Source: a virus
IMG/VR virus record: IMGVR_UViG_3300008120_000129
Coordinates: 1-40,624 of that record
Direction: 5' to 3' (one strand)
Length of the DNA stretch: 40,624 bases
Below the pieces are notes generated by a model. The model made no database searches, had not been told where the DNA came from, and was given only the letters and a program-made list of their open reading frames with translations. Of this stretch, positions 20,875-26,027 are shown piece after piece. Position numbers and translations under genes: made by a program. Each line of letters begins with the position of its first letter. Within the stretch, counting starts at the first letter, position 1.

Positions 20875-20883
20875 TGTTAGCTC
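20875..20883 (-). promoter_or_regulatory. Leader motif copy B
   Basis: On the plus strand TTTCTAGTG-NNN-TGTTAG spans 20863-20880, matching copy E at 24183-24200 except for the three N bases. In minus orientation the core reads GAGCTAACA, 38 bp before the ATG at 20836. It overlaps the stop of the 44-aa gene. Confidence 0.45.
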
Positions 20884-21011
20884 GCGGCCTGTCGATAGGC
20901 CACCAAGTCCACTAGCAGTTCCTCCACGCTCGGGGCAGGCTGCCCCGTCAGGTTGATGTAGGCCTCCATGAGAGCAGCGCCACGCGCTACTGCCAGGTCG
21001 TAGTCGGTCAT
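20877..21011 (-). CDS. 44-aa protein after the methyltransferase
   Basis: MTDYDLAVARGAALMEAYINL... ending LVAYRQAAS. An ATGA overlap with the methyltransferase stop couples the two. It is helical, without motif; it may be a small partner of the methyltransferase or an unrelated moron. Confidence 0.6.
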   Translation of the reverse strand: MTDYDLAVARGAALMEAYINLTGQPAPSVEELLVDLVAYRQAAS

Positions 21012-21688
21012 GCACTTACCTCCCTGTGTTTTGTAAGCATCGACAGATAATCAAACGCCTGCTCCCCTACATGCTGCGTGTACGCAGGAGGGAACCCTTC
21101 CTTCAGCTCATTCCAAGTCAGGTCACGGGTCACACCCATCACCTGACGACCATGCTCCACGTTGCGTGCAGTCCTGCCGCCTTGCGGAATGTCATCCTTC
21201 GGTACGTGATACACACCCCACGGCCTGCCCTGCTCCTTGTGCTTGCACCCTGAACCTGTCAGCGGGATCGCATCGGAGGCGAACAGGCGATGCCTGCGAA
21301 CCCCTAGCGCATACGCCGAGCCACACTCAATCGCTGCACCCTCCATGCCTGGTGCCCCTGGTACGTTCTCCACGATCCACGCCGTGTCATGCGCCCTGAG
21401 TAGGGCAAGCGTGGGCGTGAGCAGATCCTCATACTTAGACTTCCCTCCTTGTGCTGCGCGTAGATGCTTCGCCCTCGTGTGTGCCTGACATGGCGGTGAT
21501 GCATGAATCAGGTCGAACCCTGACAGGTAGTCGGTGTCAGCCAGGACAGCCAGCGCATCGCCCTGATGGAACTCATACGGATAGTTGGGTTGTGCGTTGA
21601 TGTCCCAGCCCACGACCTCGGTGAACCCGGCAGCGTGATACCCGTCTGAGGCCATGCCTGCGCCACAGAACAGATCCAGCAGCCTCAT
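21008..21688 (-). CDS. C5 cytosine DNA methyltransferase
   Basis: This 226-aa enzyme transfers a methyl group from SAM to cytosine C5. It has motif I DLFCGAGMASDGYH, the PPCQ catalytic loop (C67), ENVPG (107-111) and a GVRRHRLF motif in place of the usual QRR. It is shorter than typical Dcm enzymes (over 300 aa) and has a small target-recognition region. No restriction enzyme is next to it, so it likely protects phage DNA. Expressed behind promoter motif C. Confidence 0.88.
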   Translation of the reverse strand: MRLLDLFCGAGMASDGYHAAGFTEVVGWDINAQPNYPYEFHQGDALAVLADTDYLSGFDLIHASPPCQAHTRAKHLRAAQGGKSKYEDLLTPTLALLRAHDTAWIVENVPGAPGMEGAAIECGSAYALGVRRHRLFASDAIPLTGSGCKHKEQGRPWGVYHVPKDDIPQGGRTARNVEHGRQVMGVTRDLTWNELKEGFPPAYTQHVGEQAFDYLSMLTKHREVSA

Positions 21689-21834
21689 GCGTCAGCCCCA
21701 AGCAGACGCTCCTCTTTCTCCCACTTGATCTGGTTGTCCACCCATGCGTCATAGGCCGCAGCCGCAGCCTCCCGGTCCTCCTGCTCCTGACAGTCAGGAC
21801 ACAGGCCCAGGCGGTACAGTCCACACTCACTCAT
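21685..21834 (-). CDS. 49-aa zinc-hook protein before the methyltransferase
   Basis: MSECGLYRLGLCPDCQEQED... with C4 and CPDC could bind zinc. The remainder is a charged helix. ATGA overlap with the methyltransferase start couples translation, and AAGGAAC plus GAGGAAGG precede its start. Motif C lies 19 bp upstream. Confidence 0.65.
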   Translation of the reverse strand: MSECGLYRLGLCPDCQEQEDREAAAAAYDAWVDNQIKWEKEERLLGADA

Positions 21835-21994
21835 ACCCTTGTTCCTTCCTCGTTGTTAGTATCAGGTCATGCCTGCGTTCCTTGTGTTGGCGGTAACGCA
21901 TCCAGCGGTACTCATCCCACACAGCCACAGCCACAGGGAATCCAATGAACATGATGAACACGAGCAGGATCAGCTCAGGGATAGGTGCGCTCAT
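21827..21994 (-). CDS. 55-aa membrane protein
   Basis: MSAPIPELILLVFIMFIGFP... gives one transmembrane segment, followed by a basic cytoplasmic tail (RYRQHKERRHDLILTTRKEQ). The start overlaps the upstream stop (TGATG). The end overlaps the next gene and contains promoter motif C. Role unknown; small phage membrane proteins of this kind can act in exclusion. Confidence 0.6.
   Translation of the reverse strand: MSAPIPELILLVFIMFIGFPVAVAVWDEYRWMRYRQHKERRHDLILTTRKEQGYE
21854..21864 (-). promoter_or_regulatory. Leader motif copy C
   Basis: TGATACTAACA in minus orientation, identical to copy A, 19 bp before the ATG at 21834. It sits inside the end of the membrane protein gene, so if used it would start an internal transcript for the zinc-hook and methyltransferase genes. 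Confidence 0.5.
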
Positions 21995-22170
21995 CACGCC
22001 TCCTCCCACAAGACCTCAACCTGACCCATGTCATCGAACACAGGCGCACCACTCACACTCATAGGAATGTGCATAGCCCCCATCTCATTAGTCCTGCCCT
22101 TCTCGTACCAGCAGCCATGCTCCGGCCACGCCTGAAATGTCATGCCCTCGTACTCCATCTCGTCACGCAT
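21994..22170 (-). CDS. 58-aa hypothetical protein
   Basis: MRDEMEYEGMTFQAWPEHGC..., ending DDMGQVEVLWEEA. Mixed strand and acidic character. ATG 22170 follows GGAGGTGTGAC, just after the upstream gene's stop. A longer in-frame extension upstream is rejected because it would overlap a good gene. Confidence 0.6.
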   Translation of the reverse strand: MRDEMEYEGMTFQAWPEHGCWYEKGRTNEMGAMHIPMSVSGAPVFDDMGQVEVLWEEA

Positions 22171-22171
22171 G

Positions 22172-22381
22172 TCACACCTCCATTTCTTCCGTGTAATCCA
22201 CCAGGCCAAGCGCGTCATACAGCTCGCGCAACTGCCGCACATTGGCACGGCAGGCGTCGTAAGAAGGGCCAGGGCAATCCCTGCCCTGCATGGAGTAATC
22301 CTCCAGCACTTCACACACAGCCTTTATCTCGTCAGGCGTGAGAAGCAGCGCCGTCATGTTCCCGCTCGTCACCTCAGCCAT
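22172..22381 (-). CDS. 69-aa helical hypothetical protein
   Basis: MAEVTSGNMTALLLTPDEIK..., ending LVDYTEEMEV. Two cysteines but no motif. ATG 22381 follows AAGGAGG and overlaps the end of the upstream gene by 8 bp. Predicted helical; no function can be assigned. Confidence 0.6.
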   Translation of the reverse strand: MAEVTSGNMTALLLTPDEIKAVCEVLEDYSMQGRDCPGPSYDACRANVRQLRELYDALGLVDYTEEMEV

Positions 22382-22550
22382 GTCGGGCCTCCTTCTCGTC
22401 AAGGTCGAACGCCGCCAGGAACGCAGCAGACAAGGCCTCATCAAGCGTGGCAATCGCCTCAAGGAAGTCAGGATTGTCGTTGCTGTTGCGTGCAGGGTGT
22501 GCTTCTAGCCACACCTGGAACTGGTTAATCCTGTGCTGCGTGCTGTTCAT
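22374..22550 (-). CDS. 58-aa hypothetical protein
   Basis: MNSTQHRINQFQVWLEAHPA..., ending DEKEARHG. It is helical and acidic. Its stop overlaps the next ATG and the SD of that gene lies in its last codons. The ATG at 22550 is adjacent to the stop of the upstream gene (2 bp). No motif. Confidence 0.6.
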   Translation of the reverse strand: MNSTQHRINQFQVWLEAHPARNSNDNPDFLEAIATLDEALSAAFLAAFDLDEKEARHG

Positions 22551-22551
22551 G

Positions 22552-22935
22552 TCATGCCTCCTTGACTAGTGCAGCAGCGATGAAGTCTTCACGCTTGACC
22601 GTGACGCCTGGCTCGCTTGCGATGCCTGTCTGCCAGTCGTAGTCGTACAGCGAAACCGTGTCGGTGCTGTAGTCGTAGACCGGGATCGGATGCTCGTTGT
22701 CGCTGACGTAGTTCAGCGTCACGCCCCAGCCCGTATCCAGGTCAGGTCGATCCACGATCTCGCTGATGATGATGCGATTGGCGTAGGCCTCATCACCTGG
22801 CAGGCGTCCTGCCCGTGATGCACGATCCAGGGCACGGGCGAACGTCGCGAGCATCCCCTCCCCCGCCCAATGCCCGTAGATGTAGAGCGTGTTCCCGTCG
22901 TGCTGCTTCAGTCCAAAGTTTGCGCGATCTCCCAT
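22552..22935 (-). CDS. Conserved actinophage protein, beta-rich
   Basis: This 127-aa protein starts MGDRANFGLKQHDGNTLYIY and contains GHWAGEGMLATFARALDRAS and WGVTLNYVSDNEHPIPVYDY. Proteins of this form are common in actinophage accessory regions; the function is unknown. ATG 22935 follows GAAAGGAAAG. A promoter motif variant lies 27 bp upstream. Confidence 0.65.
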   Translation of the reverse strand: MGDRANFGLKQHDGNTLYIYGHWAGEGMLATFARALDRASRAGRLPGDEAYANRIIISEIVDRPDLDTGWGVTLNYVSDNEHPIPVYDYSTDTVSLYDYDWQTGIASEPGVTVKREDFIAAALVKEA

Positions 22936-22962
22936 GATCTTTCCTTTCGTTTCGTTGTGTAG

Positions 22963-22973
22963 TGTAAGTATCT
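22963..22973 (-). promoter_or_regulatory. Leader motif copy D (variant)
   Basis: AGATACTTACA in minus orientation, one T for A in the core and one change at the first base relative to copies A and C, 27 bp before the ATG at 22935. It overlaps the stop region of the upstream gene (22973). Confidence 0.45.
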
Positions 22974-23611
22974 CACCGCTTAGAAGCAACGGCAAGCCCG
23001 ATCATGTTCTTTGCACCGTGCGGCAGGAACGCAATCGTCACCGCACGATCCCTCTTCATGCACAGTCTGCACTCGGCGCAAGTCACCCCGCGTGTCTGAT
23101 TAGGGCACACGATGACGCGCTTGCCTGCCACCTTCTGCCCGATCAGCTCATCGTCCTCCCCCGTAGCCACCAGCACCGTGTCCCACCCGTTAGCCGCTGC
23201 CTTCTCCAACTCCTCAGGTGTCTCGCATGATGCGTTAGGCACAAGGTTGGACGGAAACTCTGCGGGTGTGCGATCAGGCCAGGAGTGCAGGTACGTCCAC
23301 CCCAGCGTGTCGGGCCTGTCAATGTGCGCCTGTCCAATCTCAGCGACGTACTCAGCGGTTGGCTCCCCCGACACAGCGTGTCGGACTAGCGTGCCTTGCG
23401 GCAGGTTGCGGATACCGTCAGCCGTGCGTGTCAGATCCTCGGTGCCGTACCTTTCTGCGGTCTTGAATGGACTGTTACCCATTTTGCCCTGATTGGCGTA
23501 GCAAATCTTCAGGAATGGGCACCGATCAGGACAGGTATCGCCCGTGATGTAGGTAGCAGCGACCTTGCCCGTCTTCTTGTTGTTGGTCTTCGGGACCAGA
23601 TGCACCTTCAT
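22973..23611 (-). CDS. Cys-rich protein resembling phage Gp88-type domain
   Basis: This 212-aa protein has CPDRCPFLKICYANQG near residue 25-40 and, near the end, CPNQTRGVTCAECRLCMKRD. The two cysteine groups, with GWTYLHSWPDRTP between, recall Gp88-type phage proteins and radical or Fe-S proteins with paired Cys clusters. ATG 23611 overlaps the microprotein stop (ATGA). Probably binds a metal or cluster; the activity is not known. Confidence 0.65.
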   Translation of the reverse strand: MKVHLVPKTNNKKTGKVAATYITGDTCPDRCPFLKICYANQGKMGNSPFKTAERYGTEDLTRTADGIRNLPQGTLVRHAVSGEPTAEYVAEIGQAHIDRPDTLGWTYLHSWPDRTPAEFPSNLVPNASCETPEELEKAAANGWDTVLVATGEDDELIGQKVAGKRVIVCPNQTRGVTCAECRLCMKRDRAVTIAFLPHGAKNMIGLAVASKR

Positions 23612-23685
23612 GCCACGCACCAGCAATCTTTCGCATCGTGAGAGGCCCGAACATCTAGGTCATGGCATACGCAATCGCACTTCAT
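23608..23685 (-). CDS. 25-aa Cys-rich microprotein
   Basis: MKCDCVCHDLDVRASHDAKD plus CWCVA. Five cysteines and two histidines in 25 residues could hold one or two metals. It is joined by ATGA overlaps on both sides (to 23682-23918 and to 22973-23611), so it appears translated as part of the chain. It shares the CxCxCH group with the 77-aa protein at 19904-20137. Confidence 0.6.
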   Translation of the reverse strand: MKCDCVCHDLDVRASHDAKDCWCVA

Positions 23686-23918
23686 GCGTCCCTCACCTCC
23701 GTCTGCACAATCTCCAGGTGTCCAGGTCCATTACCCTCAGGGTCACGCATCGGGATCAAAGCTGATCCGTCATTGAGGATCAGCACCCATGCCCTCTCCT
23801 CATCGCCCTGCCAGTAGAAGTCTTCGACCTCATCGGGTGCCATAGGTCGCACCTTGATGATCGTCTTCCCTACTAGTTGCTTGTAGTGGTCGGCGTAGTA
23901 GTTGTAGTTGTCACTCAT
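23682..23918 (-). CDS. 78-aa hypothetical protein
   Basis: MSDNYNYYADHYKQLVGKTI..., with WVLILNDGSALIPMRDPEGN, looks like a small beta-barrel or barwin-like fold found in many phages. The acidic middle (DEVEDFYWQGDEERAW) is notable. Its stop overlaps the microprotein start. Function unknown. Confidence 0.6.
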   Translation of the reverse strand: MSDNYNYYADHYKQLVGKTIIKVRPMAPDEVEDFYWQGDEERAWVLILNDGSALIPMRDPEGNGPGHLEIVQTEVRDA

Positions 23919-23925
23919 GTCTGCC

Positions 23926-24168
23926 TCACTTCACCTTGATCGTGTCGCCGGACTTGACGATCTGCGCGTACCACTTGCGTGACTTGTACGGGTCGGGACC
24001 TACGACGTAGTACGCCCCGTCCGGTGCCTCTCGCAGCGGCCCGGCGTACTCATTACCGAAGACTGAGGTCGCCTCCAGATACGTCGTGTGTCCTGCCTTG
24101 ATTGTCTCGGTCAATGCCTTCTTGCTGGCGAAGCGTGTGTTGTCGTCTGACCAGATACCTTGTGTCAC
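23926..24168 (-). CDS. 80-aa hypothetical protein
   Basis: A GTG start behind AAAGGAGA gives MTQGIWSDDNTRFASKKALT..., with AYYVVGPDPYKSRKWYAQIV near the end. It is strand-rich and basic at the C-terminus. Promoter motif E lies 26 bp upstream. No known family recognised. Confidence 0.6.
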   Translation of the reverse strand: MTQGIWSDDNTRFASKKALTETIKAGHTTYLEATSVFGNEYAGPLREAPDGAYYVVGPDPYKSRKWYAQIVKSGDTIKVK

Positions 24169-24194
24169 GTTGTCTCCTTTAGTTTCTAGTGCGT

Positions 24195-24205
24195 TGTTAG
24201 GATCA
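24195..24205 (-). promoter_or_regulatory. Leader motif copy E
   Basis: TGATCCTAACA in minus orientation, one base from copies A and C, 26 bp before the GTG at 24168. The adjoining TTTCTAGTG segment is shared with copy B. Confidence 0.5.
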
Positions 24206-24439
24206 AGCCAGGGAGAGCAACCCCTGGTCGGTCAAGTACTGATCTAGTGCGGCGCGTAGTTCATCATCGCTAACCGTGTAGGGCTCCTGCTCGGACGGGT
24301 TGCGTGCGTGGTCCCAAGGCCTCACCTGTACACAGTCCGGACACGATCCGTCAGGAGCGAACAGGTCAGCCAAGCGTGAGCCCTGCTGGTATTCGATGCT
24401 CCAACCTAGGGTCGGGTGGATCAGCTTTGTGTCAGCCAC
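24203..24439 (-). CDS. 78-aa hypothetical protein
   Basis: A GTG start behind GAAAGGA gives MADTKLIHPTLGWSIEYQQG..., with CPDC and acidic stretches and the ending DQYLTDQGLLSLA. The single CxxC may contribute to a metal site. The leader GACGACTAGAC is shared with the 19859 gene. Confidence 0.6.
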   Translation of the reverse strand: MADTKLIHPTLGWSIEYQQGSRLADLFAPDGSCPDCVQVRPWDHARNPSEQEPYTVSDDELRAALDQYLTDQGLLSLA

Positions 24440-24457
24440 GATGCGTGTTCCTTTCGT

Positions 24458-24718
24458 CTAGTCGTCAAGCCACACGATGCGTGCTGGCCTGTCGATCACC
24501 GGGAGTCGGATACTCCCGTCTGGTGCGTCTATTGCCTGCCACCCGTTCACTACCCTGCGACAACGTCGGCAGGCTAGGTCGTGCCCATTCCAATCAGGAT
24601 CATCCGACCTGACCTCGTACCCCTCCGAGTAGGGAGGGAAGCCCTCGAAGTCCTCCGTGTTCCCGCAGCAGCAGCGCCAGGTACCACCCGTCGCAGACTC
24701 TATGATGTACTCTGCCAT
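24458..24718 (-). CDS. 86-aa zinc-binding protein
   Basis: MAEYIIESATGGTWRCCCGN... and ACRRCRRVVNGWQ: a CCCG group and a CxxC group about 37 residues apart, with conserved W and G, form a probable zinc ribbon. ATG 24718 follows AGGAGGA. Similar proteins occur throughout actinophage accessory regions. Confidence 0.65.
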   Translation of the reverse strand: MAEYIIESATGGTWRCCCGNTEDFEGFPPYSEGYEVRSDDPDWNGHDLACRRCRRVVNGWQAIDAPDGSIRLPVIDRPARIVWLDD

Positions 24719-24730
24719 GTTAGCATCCTC

Positions 24731-25048
24731 CTAGAAGTCTGCCATGACGATCGGCTGGATAAGTCGTCGCTCCGCGGCGTAGTCGGGACCTGTCGGCGCG
24801 TAGTCCGAGCGGACGTAGCGTCGGACAGGAGCATCATCATCGACGGGTGCGATAGGTGCCAGGAGTCCCGTCGACGGGTCCACAACCTCACGCCGCTTAC
24901 GGCGAGGACGGGACACATAGGCAGGAGCCCAACCGTCAGGATGGGAAGCCGTCCGAAGACCATAGGCGCGGCGTGCCGCGACTCTAGGAGTCCTGGCTGG
25001 ATCTATCCATGACGGACCATACACACCCGCGCTAGTGGCGCGGGACAT
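24731..25048 (-). CDS. 105-aa basic protein at the head of the minus block
   Basis: MSRATSAGVYGPSWIDPART..., with KRRE, RRKRREVVDP and a proline-rich middle. The strongly basic N-terminal half (many R) suggests DNA or RNA binding. It is the first gene after the divergent region, with AGGTCAGG before its ATG. No family recognised. Confidence 0.55.
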   Translation of the reverse strand: MSRATSAGVYGPSWIDPARTPRVAARRAYGLRTASHPDGWAPAYVSRPRRKRREVVDPSTGLLAPIAPVDDDAPVRRYVRSDYAPTGPDYAAERRLIQPIVMADF

Positions 25049-25324
25049 AACCTGACCTCCATCTCATCTAGTCTCTTCTTACCTTGCTAGTGCCTAGCCT
25101 ACCACACTTTCACTTACCTGTCAACAGTATTGGGAAGGTTTCCTAAGTACTCCCCCGGCGTCCGGTTTGATGTAGGAGTCTGACCTAGTGGCCTGTCCCT
25201 CTCTTCTGTTGTGACCTCAGTCAATCATACTTCCATCCTCCTGTCAATACCAATTCCCCCATAGGCAGGTAACAGATAGGTCACGCTTACATCAACCCTG
25301 GCACAGCTCTGGAGTGTGTAAGAA

Positions 25325-25341
25325 TCTGGACTAGGTCCAGA
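25325..25341. other. Palindrome, 7+3+7
   Basis: TCTGGAC-TAG-GTCCAGA is a perfect inverted repeat in the divergent region. It has the size of an operator for a dimeric regulator. Confidence 0.6.
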
Positions 25342-25463
25342 CAGACAGGCTACGGTGGCGTAGGTTACGGGTCCGTAGGTTAGGGATGGGGATAGTCTCC
25401 CCTGCTTCCTGTCACCTCTACTGTCCTACATCAAGGGGAGGACAGACCTATATGTATACACAC

Positions 25464-25481
25464 GGGAGGGCAGGCCCTCCC
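25464..25481. other. Palindrome, 8+2+8
   Basis: GGGAGGGC-AG-GCCCTCCC is a perfect 8-bp inverted repeat with a 2-nt centre. It is followed by CCCCTGGGG. It could be a hairpin terminator for leftward read-through or part of a protein site. Confidence 0.6.
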
Positions 25482-25590
25482 CCCTGGGGAGTGGGAGGGG
25501 GACTAGGTGTGATATCCGCATGACAACCCTTGCCCTGATCAGCCTTTGATCAACCGCTTGCGCCTGTCAGCCTGACCCCAGGGTGTTAAG

Positions 25591-25620
25591 AATACTATCT
25601 ATATATATATAATATTATCC
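25591..25620. other. TA-rich tract
   Basis: Bases 25591-25620 are nearly all A and T (TATATATATA-type), unlike the GC-rich surroundings. It could be a DNA-unwinding element of an origin or overlapping -10 boxes. Confidence 0.5.
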
Positions 25621-25766
25621 CTATCACCTTCCGCGTAGCATTGTAATCTTGCTGTCAGAGCTGACCCCTGTACCTGTCTGACCCCACTCCTATCTAGCCT
25701 GTTCTGTACCTGTATGTCCGTTATTTACTGTGAGGTGCGTCACATTTAGGTAAAATCTTGCTGTTC

Positions 25767-25797
25767 AGGTGTCCACCTACCCCCCCTGAAACCAGGG
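25767..25797. other. Two adjoining palindromes
   Basis: AGGTG-TC-CACCT at 25767-25778 and CCCTG-AAAC-CAGGG at 25784-25797, 5 bp apart, start a run of hairpins that leads up to terminase. Confidence 0.5.
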
Positions 25798-25810
25798 ATA
25801 TACATATAGA

Positions 25811-25845
25811 GCCTTTTACTAAAGGCGCCCCTTCAGGGGGGCGCC
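25811..25845. other. Two mutually exclusive hairpins
   Basis: GCCTTT-TACT-AAAGGC at 25811-25826 and GGCGCCCC, 6-nt loop, GGGGCGCC at 25824-25845 share bases 25824-25826. Only one can form at a time in a transcript. The second is very GC-rich and may terminate or stall transcription. Confidence 0.6.
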
Positions 25846-25866
25846 GCTATAGGTACTTCAGTCAGG

Positions 25867-25882
25867 TATAGGTAGACCTATA
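25867..25882. other. Palindrome, 7+2+7
   Basis: TATAGGT-AG-ACCTATA is a perfect inverted repeat with a 2-nt centre. It is operator-sized. Confidence 0.6.
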
Positions 25883-25889
25883 TCTGTAG

Positions 25890-25903
25890 GGACAGGTCTG
25901 TCC
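25890..25903. other. Palindrome, 6+2+6
   Basis: GGACAG-GT-CTGTCC, spaced 7 bp from the preceding palindrome and 12 bp from the next. Confidence 0.5.
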
Positions 25904-25915
25904 TGGCTCCGTCTC

Positions 25916-25929
25916 GGGAGCAAGCTCCC
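25916..25929. other. Palindrome, 6+2+6
   Basis: GGGAGC-AA-GCTCCC. It is one of the evenly placed hairpins before terminase. Confidence 0.5.
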
Positions 25930-25957
25930 TCGCCGGAGTAAATATAGGTTCCGTTTT

Positions 25958-25970
25958 CCACAGGCTGTGG
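25958..25970. other. Palindrome, 6+1+6
   Basis: CCACAG-G-CTGTGG, the last hairpin before terminase, 57 bp from its chosen start codon. Confidence 0.5.
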
Positions 25971-26027
25971 ATATGAGCCTGTGACCCCCCTTGCAGGGTG
26001 TCCCCTGATTTGGGTGAGGAGTCCTGG

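Larger units (their letters stand above)
25049..26027. other. Divergent non-coding region rich in perfect palindromes
   Basis: About 980 bp without a convincing ORF lie between the minus accessory block and terminase. By eye there are 14 short perfect inverted repeats between 25325 and 25970, a TA-rich tract (25591-25620), direct repeats TGTACCTGT at 25669 and 25705, and AATCTTGCTGT at 25645 and 25754. It must hold promoters in both directions and may hold the packaging start or a structured RNA. TerS is absent here. Confidence 0.7.

Noticed and set aside
24709-24718. Sixth copy of the promoter motif (GATGCTAACA)
   Set aside because: It abuts the ATG of the 24718 gene and overlaps its SD, so the position does not fit the other five copies.
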